From the NCBI RefSeq assembly GCF_014645695.1, contig NZ_BMMF01000002.1, positions 186,001-250,000 on the forward strand: a stretch of 64,000 bases of DNA, in the 5' to 3' direction. The position numbers and the translations under genes were made by a program. The notes under the pieces were generated by a model. The model ran no database searches and was not told where the DNA came from. It worked only from the letters and a program-made list of their open reading frames with translations. The stretch is from Salinarimonas ramus (GTDB lineage Bacteria > Pseudomonadota > Alphaproteobacteria > Rhizobiales > Beijerinckiaceae). This document shows, piece after piece, positions 20,314 to 29,285 of this stretch (position 1 is the first letter of the stretch; the number at the start of each line of letters is the position of its first letter).

Positions 20314-21432
20314 TCATTGTGCCGGATAGACGCGCCCCTTCCAACCGGCGCCGCTCCCACGCCCGAGCTTCAGGAGCGACGCCCATTGGATCGCGAGCCC
20401 CACCGCCACCGTCGCCGGGTGGAGCGGCACCGTCCACCAGTTCTCCCCCGTCGCGCGGGTAATCGCGGCGCGGATGCCGAGCGAGAGCGCGAGGGCGCCG
20501 AGCGCCGGCGCCATCGGCGCGAGGCCGGCCAGCGCGAGGAGGACGAGGAGCGGCGGCAGCACGTGGCCGAAGCCGAGCAGCACCGTCCACACCGGCAGCT
20601 GTCCCCAGGACGCCATGCCCTCGTGGGCGTTCTTGATGAACCCCGCCCAGGCCTGATCGAAGGTCTCGTACATGCGGCAGGTGGCGAGCTCGGAGCCGAG
20701 CACCACGTCCGTCATGCGGCCGTGATCGCGCAGGCGCCGCGCGAGCTGGATGCCGTCGTGCAGGAGATGGCGAATCGACGCGTGGCCGCCGATGGCGTCG
20801 TAGGCCTCCCGCGAGAACAGCATCGTCTGCCCGCAGGCGGCGCCGAGCCCGCGATCGGGCCGCGTGCGCATCATCGGGACGGGCAGGTAGCCGAGCATCA
20901 GGAAGTTGATCATCGGCACGGTGAGAAGCTCGCCCCAGCCCTTCATCACCTGGCGCGGGACGGCGCTGACCAGCCCGAGCCCCCGCTCCTCCTGGTAGGT
21001 CGCGAGCGAGGCGGCGGCGCGGGGCGCGAGGCGCACGTCGGCGTCGACGAAGAGGAGATGCGTGCCGCGCGCGGCGTCCGCGAGCCGCTGGCAGGCGTGG
21101 ACCTTTCCGGTCCAGCCCTGCGGCAGCGGCGGCGCGGTCTCGAGCCGCACGCGGGGATCGCGCGCGGCGAGCGCACCGACGATCTCGGCCGTGCGATCGG
21201 TCGAGCCGTCGTCCATGACCACGACCTCGACCTCGACGCCCTCCGAGGCGAGCGCGCTCTCGACGCAGGCGGCGATGTTGCCCTCCTCGTTTCGCGCGGG
21301 AACAAGGACGGAGACCTGCGTCCCCGCGCTCGCCTGCCGGAAGGGCGGCGTGCGCATGGCGCCGAGATTGACGGCGCCCAGCAGAGCCGCGAGGGCGGCG
21401 AAGGCGAAGGCGAGAATGGCGATCAGCGTCAC
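20314..21432 (-). CDS. crtQ: GT2 glycosyltransferase, CrtQ/HpnB-like (carotenoid glycosyl transfer likely)
   Basis: 372 residues. An N-terminal membrane segment is followed by a GT-A domain (VSVLVPARNEEGNI, VVMDDGSTDRTAEI, HLLFVDADVRLAP, acceptor-side GGHASIRHLLHDG) and then two or three C-terminal membrane helices. The protein ends WKGRVYP, as in CrtQ of Staphylococcus. CrtQ adds glucose to a C30 carotenoid acid. HpnB of hopanoid clusters has the same architecture and is the alternative. Position between a carotenoid-type acyltransferase and squalene genes favours CrtQ. The start is GTG 21432, overlapping the acyltransferase stop. Confidence 0.8.
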   Translation of the reverse strand: MTLIAILAFAFAALAALLGAVNLGAMRTPPFRQASAGTQVSVLVPARNEEGNIAACVESALASEGVEVEVVVMDDGSTDRTAEIVGALAARDPRVRLETAPPLPQGWTGKVHACQRLADAARGTHLLFVDADVRLAPRAAASLATYQEERGLGLVSAVPRQVMKGWGELLTVPMINFLMLGYLPVPMMRTRPDRGLGAACGQTMLFSREAYDAIGGHASIRHLLHDGIQLARRLRDHGRMTDVVLGSELATCRMYETFDQAWAGFIKNAHEGMASWGQLPVWTVLLGFGHVLPPLLVLLALAGLAPMAPALGALALSLGIRAAITRATGENWWTVPLHPATVAVGLAIQWASLLKLGRGSGAGWKGRVYPAQ

Positions 21433-22289
21433 GGCCGGTCGTCTCCAGCGTCGATGGTCGGCCGGCGCCCGTGCGCGGCCTCGTAGCGCTCGCCCTTCAT
21501 CGCCGCGAGCGCGCGCTTCCACAATCCGTAGATACCGCCCACACCGGCCTCGCCGGAGAGCACGGTCTCGAACCGGGCGGGATCGCGGCTCATGACGTCC
21601 GACGACAGGCGGTCGAGCACGCCCGTCAGGCGCTCTTCCAGATGGGTGCGGCGCGCCTCGCGGTCCAGGGCCAGCAGGTCCGCCCCGGTCTCCCCGTCCC
21701 CGAAGGCGACGAACGCCTCCGCCCCGCGCTGCTCCCAGAACTGGTATTCCATCGCCATCGGCACGAAGAGCGCGTGCGGCGCGATCTCGGGAAGCCGCGC
21801 CACGCCCGCCCGCAGGCCGACGGGGCGCGTGCGCACGTCCATGAAGCGCCCCTGCGCAGCGAGGAAGATCACCGCGTCGTCCCGCGAGAGGATGTCGGCG
21901 GAGGCCGCGAGGAAATGCGCCGCGCCCTTTGGGCTCTCCAGATCGATGCCGTAGGCGCCGATGCGCTTCATGAAGCCGTAGGCCTCGAGCATCTCCGCGT
22001 CGATCGGCGCGTAGGACTGGCGCTGCGGGAAGAACTTGTCCGCCGCGATCATGTAGGTGGCGGCGTCCCACCAGGCGGGATGGTTCGTGTAGAGCACCAC
22101 CGGCACCCCGTCCGGCACGCGCGGCGCGCCCCAGGGGGCGAGCCGAAGCGCATTCATGTGCTTTACGAAATAGCGCCGGAAGTAGAGCGTGAAGAACTTC
22201 AGCCGGCGCGGATCGCGCAAGGCGGTGGGGCGCTCGGACGCAGGCAGGCGCGCGGCGAGGCGGGCGGCCTTGGCGCGAGGGTCAGCCAT
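21429..22289 (-). CDS. PlsC-family acyltransferase (probable carotenoid glycoside acylation)
   Basis: 286 residues of the lysophospholipid acyltransferase fold. The catalytic H-x4-D box is in YTNHPAWWDAATY (His70, Asp75); a later FLAAQGRFMD replaces the usual E-G-x-R. Within a C30 carotenoid gene set the expected job is to esterify a fatty acid to the sugar, the role CrtO plays in staphyloxanthin synthesis, although CrtO is a different family. The ATG at 22289 is chosen because MADPRAKAARL begins the conserved part and a purine-rich site precedes it; longer frames run into repeat C. The next gene overlaps by 4 bp. Confidence 0.78.
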   Translation of the reverse strand: MADPRAKAARLAARLPASERPTALRDPRRLKFFTLYFRRYFVKHMNALRLAPWGAPRVPDGVPVVLYTNHPAWWDAATYMIAADKFFPQRQSYAPIDAEMLEAYGFMKRIGAYGIDLESPKGAAHFLAASADILSRDDAVIFLAAQGRFMDVRTRPVGLRAGVARLPEIAPHALFVPMAMEYQFWEQRGAEAFVAFGDGETGADLLALDREARRTHLEERLTGVLDRLSSDVMSRDPARFETVLSGEAGVGGIYGLWKRALAAMKGERYEAAHGRRPTIDAGDDRP

Positions 22290-22295
22290 GCGCGC

Positions 22296-22472
22296 CCTCT
22301 CTCCTTCCCTGTAGGGGAAGGTGGATCGGCGGCGCAGCCGACGAGACGGATGGGGCACGCCGGGGGGCGTGCTCGGCGAAGCCGAACCGGGCGAGGCGCG
22401 TCCCGACCAGGACGGACCCCACCCCGCGCTCGCTTCGCGAGCTTTCCCCTCCCCTACAGGGAGGGAGAGACG
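22296..22472. repeat. Palindromic intergenic repeat, family C, between crtP-like and acyltransferase genes
   Basis: About 175 bp with imperfect inverted ends: a CCTTCCCTGTAGGGGAAG-type palindrome on the left (near 22302-22320) and CCCCTCCCCTACAGGGAGGG on the right (near 22446-22466). Inside are a GATGGGGC/GGACCCCACC pair and several short hairpins. It splits the otherwise tight carotenoid operon (202-bp gap) and could act as a transcript-processing or attenuation point. No second copy is seen here, so the family is inferred from structure. Confidence 0.72.
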
Positions 22473-22491
22473 CGCCGTCCTCCATCGCTCC

Positions 22492-24027
22492 TCACGACGC
22501 CTTGGCGAGGTCGCCGCCGCGGGCGTCCTGGTCGAGGGCGTCGGCGGCGATCCAGCCCGACATCATCACCATCGGCATGCCGGGGCCGGGATGCGCGGCG
22601 CCGCCGGCGAGGTAGAGCCCCTCGATGTCGCGCGAGCGGTTGCCCGGCTTGAACGCGCCGAGGAACTTGCCGTGGCTCGCCAGGCCGTAGATCGCGCCGT
22701 TGAGCACCTTGTAGCGATCGTGGATGTCCTGCGGCGTGAGGTGGCGCTCCACCACGATCCGCTCCTCGATGTCGGGCATGCCACCGGTGCGCTTGAGCTT
22801 GTCGATGATCTTCTCGCGATAGGGCGCGAACATCTTCGACCAGTCGTGATGCGGGCGCAGGTAGGGCGTGTGGACCAGGACGTAGAGCGCCTCGCCGCCC
22901 TCCGGCGCCACCGACGGGTCCGTCGCGGCCGGCGCCGCGAGATAGGCGGTCGGGTCCGGCGCGGGCTCGCCCTTGTCGTAGATCCAGTGGAACTCCTCCT
23001 CCGGATCGCGCGAGAAGACGAAGTCGTGGTGCGCCAGGTGATCGTAGCGCTTGTTCAGGCCGAGATAGAGAACCACGCCCGAGCAGGCGGGCTCGAAGCC
23101 CTTCTTGTCGTAGCGCCGGCCGACGTCGCCGCCGACGAGCTCGCGATAGGTGCGGATCGAATCCATGTTGGAGACGACCTTCTCGAAGCGCTCCGTCTCG
23201 CCGGACGCGGTCTTCACCCCGGCGATGCGCTTGCCCTGGAGCTCGAGCCCGACGATGTCGGTCGAGGGGCGCAAGCTGGCGCCGAGGTCTGTCGCGAGCT
23301 TGGCGAGACCCTCGGCGACCGCGCGGGTGCCGCCCATCGGATACCAGACGCCCTCGGCCACCTGCATGTGGGCGATCGAGCACAGCACCGCCGGCGCTCC
23401 GTAGGGATTCGAGCCCACGTATTGCGTGAAGTGGTCGAGCATCTGCGAGAGCCGCTCGTCCTTCACGTGCGAGCGGATGGTGCCCGCGACGGAGGCGCCC
23501 ATGCGCAGCGCCATGACGTCGCGCAGCGTGTTGGGATCGAAGTTCTTCTTGACGTTGATCGTGTCGAACAGGTCCTCCACCGGCTTCCAGAAGAAGAACC
23601 GCTCGGAAATCTCGTGCAGGTTCTTCGACTTGGCGATGAAGCGCTCGTAGCCCTCGCCGGCGCCGACACCCGGCGCGAAGGCGTTCATGTCCGCCTTCAT
23701 CTGCTCCACGCTCTCGCACAGGTCGAAATGCGTCCCGTCCTCGAAGAAGCAGCGCCATTGCGGGTCGAGCCGCACGAGATCCATGTACTCGGACACCTGC
23801 TTGCCGGCCTCGGCGAAGATGCGGTGGAGCACGCGCGGCACGGTGAGGATCGTCGGGCCCATGTCGAAGCGGAAGCCGTCCTCGTGCAGCACCGCCGCCT
23901 TGCCGCCCACCCACGCGTTCTTGTCGAAGAGCGTCACCTCGTGGCCCCGCGCCGCGAGCACGCAGGCGCTCGCGAGACCGCCGAGCCCCCCGCCGATCAC
24001 CGCCACCTTCTTGGAAGACCCACTCAC
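22492..24027 (-). CDS. crtP: CrtP-like carotenoid oxidase (C30 carotenoid desaturase/oxidase family)
   Basis: 511 residues of the CrtI/CrtN/CrtP flavoprotein family. The N-terminus VAVIGGGLGGLASACVLAA binds FAD. CrtP-type blocks are DPQWRCFFEDGTHFDLCE, QYVGSNPYGAPAVL, HMQVAEGVWYPMGG, NGAIYG and the C-terminal GGAAHPGPGMPMVMMSG. In staphylococci CrtP oxidises the terminal methyl of diaponeurosporene. The start is GTG 24027, with AGGAG six bases upstream; an ATG at 24051 would add eight residues and lacks a site. It follows the DUF2141 gene by 48 bp. Assignment as oxidase rather than second desaturase is by motif resemblance only. Confidence 0.85.
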   Translation of the reverse strand: MSGSSKKVAVIGGGLGGLASACVLAARGHEVTLFDKNAWVGGKAAVLHEDGFRFDMGPTILTVPRVLHRIFAEAGKQVSEYMDLVRLDPQWRCFFEDGTHFDLCESVEQMKADMNAFAPGVGAGEGYERFIAKSKNLHEISERFFFWKPVEDLFDTINVKKNFDPNTLRDVMALRMGASVAGTIRSHVKDERLSQMLDHFTQYVGSNPYGAPAVLCSIAHMQVAEGVWYPMGGTRAVAEGLAKLATDLGASLRPSTDIVGLELQGKRIAGVKTASGETERFEKVVSNMDSIRTYRELVGGDVGRRYDKKGFEPACSGVVLYLGLNKRYDHLAHHDFVFSRDPEEEFHWIYDKGEPAPDPTAYLAAPAATDPSVAPEGGEALYVLVHTPYLRPHHDWSKMFAPYREKIIDKLKRTGGMPDIEERIVVERHLTPQDIHDRYKVLNGAIYGLASHGKFLGAFKPGNRSRDIEGLYLAGGAAHPGPGMPMVMMSGWIAADALDQDARGGDLAKAS

Positions 24028-24075
24028 GTCACGCTCCTGTCGTTGTCGCATCCGTCGCTCGTAGGGGGACGACGT

Positions 24076-24573
24076 TCACTGGTTCTGGCGCTGGATCGCC
24101 CGCTCCACCGCATCCCGGTCGTCGAGCGGGAGCCTGTCGAGGCGCACCGCCACGCTCCCGCCCGAGGGCGGCAGGTCGAAGGCGGCGCCGCGGAAGGTCG
24201 GCGGGCCGTAGCGGCCCACGTCGTTGGAGAAGCCGTAGGGCTCGCTCGGCAATTGCCACACGAGGATCGGCTGCATGTCGAGGGAACCGTTGGCGTTGAC
24301 GTCCTGGTAGGCCGCCACCGCCCAGCGCCCCGGCTGCACGCCCTCGAAGCGGAAGGTCACGTCCCCGCCGCTGGCCCGCTGGAACTTGCCGATCGGGCAG
24401 GTGTCGCGGTCGAGATCGCGGTCGCACAGCCCCACGAACACGGGCCCAGCGCCGGCGGCCACGCCGCTGACGCGCACCTCGAGCGTCGCCGCCGTCGAGG
24501 CGACGGCGCCCGTCGCGAGGAGGAGCGCAGCGAGCGAGAGTGTCCGAATCTGCACGGGATGTCCTTTCGCCAT
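24076..24573 (-). CDS. DUF2141 secreted protein in the carotenoid operon
   Basis: 165 residues. A Sec-type signal peptide (basic start, then TLSLAALLLATGAVASTAA) is followed by a beta-rich DUF2141 domain with ATLEVRVSGV, FVGLCDRD, AAYQDVNANGSLD and a YGFSNDVG motif. DUF2141 proteins are periplasmic or exported, of unknown function, and turn up repeatedly beside carotenoid genes. The start ATG overlaps the crtN stop by one base (TGATG), which indicates translational coupling. A role in handling or placing the mature pigment in the envelope is a guess from location. Confidence 0.85.
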   Translation of the reverse strand: MAKGHPVQIRTLSLAALLLATGAVASTAATLEVRVSGVAAGAGPVFVGLCDRDLDRDTCPIGKFQRASGGDVTFRFEGVQPGRWAVAAYQDVNANGSLDMQPILVWQLPSEPYGFSNDVGRYGPPTFRGAAFDLPPSGGSVAVRLDRLPLDDRDAVERAIQRQNQ

Positions 24574-26210
24574 CAGGCGCCGGCCGGCGCCGTGGCCGCC
24601 CGGCGGAAGAGGGAGCGCCCCGGCCGCGCCCGCGCGGCGGCGAGATCGTCGAGGACGAGCTTGGTCGTGATGCGCGCGCCCTCGTAGATCACGGGCAGGC
24701 CCGATCCGGGATGGGTCCCGCCGCCGACGAGGTAGACGCCTTTGCCGAAGCGGTTGTGGGGGCGGAAGTAGAGCATCTGGCCGAGATCGTGGGCGAGGTT
24801 GAAGGTCGCCCCCTCGTTCACGGCGTACTCGTCCTCCCAGCCCGACGGCGTGATCATCCGCTCGTAGCGGATGCGGCTCTCGATATCGGTCAGCCCCAGC
24901 ACCTTCAGCCGGTCCAACACCTTGGCCCGGAAGGCCGGCGCCTCGCGCGCCCAGTCGGTGCCCGAGCGCAGGTTCGGCACCGGCACGAGGACGTAGAGGC
25001 TCGAATGACCGGCGGGCGCCATGGTCGGGTCCGTGCGCGCCGCGTGCTGGACGTAGAAGGACGGCTTCGTGGGAAGCCGGCAGGAGGAGATCTCCTCGAT
25101 GTTGTTCTTGTAGTCGTCCGACAGCAGGATCGTGTGGTGCTCGAGGTCGCCCAGATCGCCCTCCAGGCCGAGATAGAGCATGAAGGTCGAGCAGGAGATG
25201 CGCGCCCGGTCGAGCTTCTTGTCGGGCCAGCGCGGGCGATGCGCCTCGGGAATGAGCCGGCGCGCCGCGTGAGCGAAGTCGCCGTTGACGACGACGGCGT
25301 CCGCCGCCTTGCGCTCGCCGTTCACGAGAACGCCGACCGCCTTGTCGCCCTCGTAGAGGATCTCGTCGACGGGCGTGTCGAGCGCGATGGTCACGCCCAT
25401 CTTCTCGCAGAGCTTCGCCATGGCTTCCGAGACCGCGCCGCAGCCGCCCATCGGGTGGAAGACGCCGTGCTCGTATTCGAGGAAGGAGAGGATCGTGAAC
25501 AGGCTCGGGCACTGGAAGGGCGACATGCCCAGATATTTCGTCTGGAACGAGAAGGCGAGCCGGACGCGCGGGTCCTTGAAATAGCGCCTGAGATCGCCGT
25601 CGACGCTGGAGAAGGGCCGCATCATCGGCAGCGCCTGCAGCATCGAGGGCGCGATCACGTCGAGCGGGCTGCCGAAGGGCTGCTCCAGGATCGGGCGGAA
25701 GAGCTCGAGCTTCTTGCGGTTCTCCTCCATGAAGCGCGCGACGTTGCGCGCATCGTCCGGAGCGATGGTCGCGATCTCGGCGGCCATGCGGGCGATGTCG
25801 GGCGTGGCCTTGATGTCGCCGCCGCCCTCGAAGACGACGTGGTATTGCGGATCGAGCCGCACGAGGTCGACGTGGTCCGCCAGCCGCTCGCCGCAGGCCT
25901 CGAAGATCTCCGCCAGGATGCGCGGATAGAGGAAGAAGGTCGGCCCGATGTCGAACTTGTAGCCGCCGGGCGCCGTCACCGTGCGGGTACGCCCGCCCAC
26001 GACGCCGTCCTTCTCGTAGATCGTGACGTGCGCGCCCTGCTTGGCGAGGAGGAGCGCCGCGGCGAGCCCGCCCGGGCCCGCGCCGACGATCGCGATGCGC
26101 GCGCCCTTCGCCTCTTCCATGCCCGCGGACGCGTCACGCACGTCGGCGAGCTCCGCCGCCGCGTTCTCGCCGTGCCCGAACTCGGACGTCAGACCCTCCG
26201 GGTACCTCAT
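24573..26210 (-). CDS. crtN: CrtN-like squalene/dehydrosqualene desaturase
   Basis: 545 residues of the carotenoid desaturase family. The FAD motif IAIVGAGPGGLAAALLLAKQ begins near residue 38, then VGGRTRT and FDIGPTFFLYP. CrtN-type blocks include CSTFMLYLGLEGDL, ILLSDDYKNNIEEISSCRLP and the C-terminal GGGTHPGSGLPVIYEGARIT. With squalene made by HpnCDE, the expected reaction is repeated desaturation to a conjugated C30 polyene. The ATG at 26210 has a good GTAGGAG site; it gives an unusual 35-residue N-terminal extension. It is the first gene of the run down to ispH; the 88 bp upstream should hold the promoter. Confidence 0.87.
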   Translation of the reverse strand: MRYPEGLTSEFGHGENAAAELADVRDASAGMEEAKGARIAIVGAGPGGLAAALLLAKQGAHVTIYEKDGVVGGRTRTVTAPGGYKFDIGPTFFLYPRILAEIFEACGERLADHVDLVRLDPQYHVVFEGGGDIKATPDIARMAAEIATIAPDDARNVARFMEENRKKLELFRPILEQPFGSPLDVIAPSMLQALPMMRPFSSVDGDLRRYFKDPRVRLAFSFQTKYLGMSPFQCPSLFTILSFLEYEHGVFHPMGGCGAVSEAMAKLCEKMGVTIALDTPVDEILYEGDKAVGVLVNGERKAADAVVVNGDFAHAARRLIPEAHRPRWPDKKLDRARISCSTFMLYLGLEGDLGDLEHHTILLSDDYKNNIEEISSCRLPTKPSFYVQHAARTDPTMAPAGHSSLYVLVPVPNLRSGTDWAREAPAFRAKVLDRLKVLGLTDIESRIRYERMITPSGWEDEYAVNEGATFNLAHDLGQMLYFRPHNRFGKGVYLVGGGTHPGSGLPVIYEGARITTKLVLDDLAAARARPGRSLFRRAATAPAGA

Positions 26211-26298
26211 CGTTGCTCCTACCCCCGACGCTACGCCGATCGACTGTGCGGTCTTTTCGCCGGCACCTCAACACTTACGCTGCGACGCACGCGTGGGA

Positions 26299-27312
26299 TC
26301 ACTCCGCCGCGCGCCGTGGCCTCCCCTCGTCCGGTGCCCGGCCCTCGGCGCGGGAAGCGACGGAATCGATGGCGGCGACGATGTCGTCGTGAGCGAAATA
26401 GTGGATCATGTGGCCCAGACCAGGGAGGAAGGCGACGCTCGCCCCCTCGATCTCCGCGGCGAGACGTCCCGTATGGAGCGAACCGTCGATCGCCGCGTCC
26501 TGCGATCCGTGCAGGAGCGCCACGGGCACGGCGCAGGACGCGTAATCCTCCGCGAGATCCTCGGCGGACGCGCTCATCGCCGCGAGCTCGGCGGAGGCCG
26601 CGCGCATCTGCTCGGGGCGCTCGGCATAGGCGAACGGGTAGTCGCGCAGCATGCGCTCGGGAATCGGACGGGGGTGGAAGAGCCGCGGGTAGAGCTTTGG
26701 CGCCATGCGCCGCATGGTCTGCACGCCGAGCGTCCAGCGCAGGGCGGGCCCGATCACGGGGGCGGCCGGCAGGCCCATCAGCGCGACGTCCCCGCGCTCC
26801 TGGGGATAGTAGTACCCGGACATCAGCACCGCACCGGCGACGTCCGCCCGCGGATCGAGCGCCATGGCGAGCGAGGCGAGCGCGCCCCAGGAATGCCCGA
26901 CGACGAGCGGACGTTCGACGCCGATCGTATCGAGGAAGCGCGACAGCAGCACCGCCTGATCCTGAGGCGTGTAGGAGCGTCCGGACGGCCGCGTCGAATG
27001 GCCGTAGCCGGGCCTGTCGGGCACGATGCAGCGATAGCGTGTCGCACAGGCGTCGACGAGGCCCGAGACGAGGAGGTCCTCCAGGCACGCGCCGTTGCCG
27101 TGGACGAAGAGAATCGGCGGGGCGTCGAGGGGGCCGCGCTCCACGTAATGCAGCCGCACGCCGTCGACCTCGACGAAGCGGCCGATCGGCGGATGCATCT
27201 CGCTGGTGACGCGCCGCGCGTGGATCCAGGAATAGAGCGCGGCTCCGCCCGCGGCGAGCGCGAGCGCCCCGAGGGCTGCGCCCGCGATGCGGGACGGGTC
27301 CGTCTCGGCCAT
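26299..27312 (-). CDS. Membrane-anchored alpha/beta hydrolase
   Basis: 337 residues. A single N-terminal hydrophobic segment (about residues 9-27) is followed by an alpha/beta hydrolase domain. It shows an oxyanion-type VHGNGACLEDL, nucleophile elbow VVGHSWGALASL (Ser), acid in LLHGSQDAAI and the base His in PGLGHMIHYF. The segment VPDRPGYGHS is typical of the epoxide hydrolase/haloalkane dehalogenase side of the fold. The ATG at 27312 fits the membrane anchor; a longer frame adds a non-conserved leader. It lies upstream of crtN on the same strand with an 88-bp gap, so it may or may not share transcription. Substrate unknown. Confidence 0.78.
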   Translation of the reverse strand: MAETDPSRIAGAALGALALAAGGAALYSWIHARRVTSEMHPPIGRFVEVDGVRLHYVERGPLDAPPILFVHGNGACLEDLLVSGLVDACATRYRCIVPDRPGYGHSTRPSGRSYTPQDQAVLLSRFLDTIGVERPLVVGHSWGALASLAMALDPRADVAGAVLMSGYYYPQERGDVALMGLPAAPVIGPALRWTLGVQTMRRMAPKLYPRLFHPRPIPERMLRDYPFAYAERPEQMRAASAELAAMSASAEDLAEDYASCAVPVALLHGSQDAAIDGSLHTGRLAAEIEGASVAFLPGLGHMIHYFAHDDIVAAIDSVASRAEGRAPDEGRPRRAAE

Positions 27313-27430
27313 GGGTGCGATGTCTCCGGTGATGGTCCGCCGACGCGGGACCGCGGCGACGTGAGAGGGTACGCGACAACCATCCGCGAAGCCCATCCGT
27401 TCCTGCCGAGCCTCGCGGCTCGCGAGCCCG

Positions 27431-29125
27431 TCACGGCGCGTTCACGGGTGCCGCGGCGTGCTCCGCCCCCTCGCCGCCGGCCTGCCACCCGCGCAGCAGC
27501 GCCGGGCGCAGCGCGTCGATGCGCGGCAGGGCCACGTCGCCGAGCGCGGGTGCCGGCGGCGGCGCGATCCCGGCCGCGAAGCCGAGCGCCTCCAGGGGCT
27601 CGAGAAGGGCCGCATCGGGTGCGAGGACGTGGACCGGGACGGCGCGCGAGGCGTCCTCCCCCGTGATCAGGGGCGCGGGCTGATGATCGCCCATGACGAT
27701 GACGATCGTGCCCGGGTCGACGCGCTCCGCCACGAAGGCCGCGACGGCGTCGAGCGAATGCGCGATGGAGCGGGCGTATTGTACGCGAACCGCGTCGGGA
27801 TCGCGCCAGACCTCGCGGGGCGCGGGGGCGTCGTCGGTCCAGCGCCGGTAGATTTCGCCGTCGCCGAGCGCGTCCCAGGGCACCACCTCGGGCACCGGCA
27901 GCCAGGGCGCGTGGCTCGAGATCAACCCCGCGACCGCGAAGACGGGCGGGCGCGCGCCACCGTCGAGCTCGGCCCGCGCCAGGTGGTCCAGCGCGAACTG
28001 ATCGGGCACGATGCCCCAATAGAAGTGCGGGCCCGCATAGCCCATGTCCTTCGCCTCGTAGGTCGCGTCGTAGCCGAGCAGCTGGCCCTCGGGCCAGGGC
28101 ATGGTGATCGCCGGCATGGATTGCACGGTGCGATAGCCGGCGCGGGCGAAGTCGTCGACGAGGGTGCGCGGGTCCTCCGCGAGGAAGAGCGCGTAGAGCG
28201 TCTGGTCGTCGATGAAGCGGCCCGACGACACGCTCGCATGGTTGAGCCAGGACTGCCCGCCCGCGGACGCCGCGACCATGCGCCCGGAGCGCATTGCGAG
28301 GCCCGCCTCCCGCGCCGCCTCGCCGAGGCCCACGAGCGCGGGCGCGACGACCCGCTCGTAGGCCGGCGCGTCGAGGGCGGTCACGCCGTAGCTCTCGACG
28401 AAGATCAGGAGGACGTCGCGCCCGTCGAGCGCGCGGAACAGAGCCGAGTCCGCGATGCCGTCGGCGGAATCCTCGGCGAGCTTTTCGCGGAAGACCGCAC
28501 GGCGCGCGAGCGCGACCGACACGCCCTCCACCTGCTGCGATATGGCGAGGCTCGCGGAGGCGCCCACCGGCCGCCAGCCGGGAAGGCCCTCGAGGAAGGC
28601 CTTCTGGCCGGCGAAGACGAGGAGCGCGCCCGCGCCGAGGCCCATCATCGCGCGCCGCGGGACGGGCTGCGCGAAGAAGCCGGCGAGCCGCGACAAGCCG
28701 AAGGCGAAGAGCACGTGCAGCGCGACGAGCGCGACGATCAGCGCGGCGACGGCGCCCCACGCCCGAAGCGGCCCGAGCAGCGTGCGCGCGACGTCCATCG
28801 TCGCCGGCAGGAGCGAGACGTCGAGGAAGAGGTTGAGCGGGCGGTCGACGACGGAGCGGGCGAGGAAGTCGCCGAGCCGCACCGCGACGAGGAGGACGAG
28901 GAGCGCCGCGAGGGCGTGGATCACGGCCCGCGGCACCCGACGAAACCGCGCCTGGACGAGTGCGAGGACGGCGAGCACCGCCCCCACCTCCAGCGAAAAG
29001 CCGAGATGGAAGGCTCCCAGCAGCGCATCCGCGAAGGGCGGCAGGTTGACCGCGAGGCTCGCGGCGAACCAGGCTGCGGCGAGAAGCGCGGCCGCGCCGA
29101 GCGGCGATGTGGAGATCCGCCCCAT
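27431..29125 (-). CDS. Sulfatase/LTA-synthase-like membrane phospho- or sulfotransferase
   Basis: 564 residues. The N-terminal 190 residues hold about five membrane segments; the rest is a periplasmic alkaline-phosphatase-superfamily domain. The metal and nucleophile region reads LLIFVESYGVTALD, then QSWLNHASVSSGRF, and the C-terminal metal motif is IVIVMGDHQPAP. This is the layout of LtaS and of phosphoglycerol or phosphoethanolamine transferases that modify envelope glycans or lipids. The ligand sets do not let me choose among these. It is divergent from pcaIJ and 118 bp upstream of the hydrolase gene on the same strand. Confidence 0.78.
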   Translation of the reverse strand: MGRISTSPLGAAALLAAAWFAASLAVNLPPFADALLGAFHLGFSLEVGAVLAVLALVQARFRRVPRAVIHALAALLVLLVAVRLGDFLARSVVDRPLNLFLDVSLLPATMDVARTLLGPLRAWGAVAALIVALVALHVLFAFGLSRLAGFFAQPVPRRAMMGLGAGALLVFAGQKAFLEGLPGWRPVGASASLAISQQVEGVSVALARRAVFREKLAEDSADGIADSALFRALDGRDVLLIFVESYGVTALDAPAYERVVAPALVGLGEAAREAGLAMRSGRMVAASAGGQSWLNHASVSSGRFIDDQTLYALFLAEDPRTLVDDFARAGYRTVQSMPAITMPWPEGQLLGYDATYEAKDMGYAGPHFYWGIVPDQFALDHLARAELDGGARPPVFAVAGLISSHAPWLPVPEVVPWDALGDGEIYRRWTDDAPAPREVWRDPDAVRVQYARSIAHSLDAVAAFVAERVDPGTIVIVMGDHQPAPLITGEDASRAVPVHVLAPDAALLEPLEALGFAAGIAPPPAPALGDVALPRIDALRPALLRGWQAGGEGAEHAAAPVNAP

Positions 29126-29285
29126 CCCGTTCCTCCCGCCCCCGGATGCCTCGCGTCTTCGCGTCTTCTACGGGGTAGAGGGGTAATCGGATGGGAGCAA
29201 GGGTGGGTCCACCATCGGGCTTTGCCCCGGCGCTGAAATTCGCTATGCGAACATCCGTGCGCGTGAATTGGGAGGCGAGACCCTC

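Noticed and set aside
24540-27209. An 889-codon plus-strand open frame opposite crtN
   Set aside because: Shadow of crtN and the hydrolase gene; low-complexity translation and no ribosome site.
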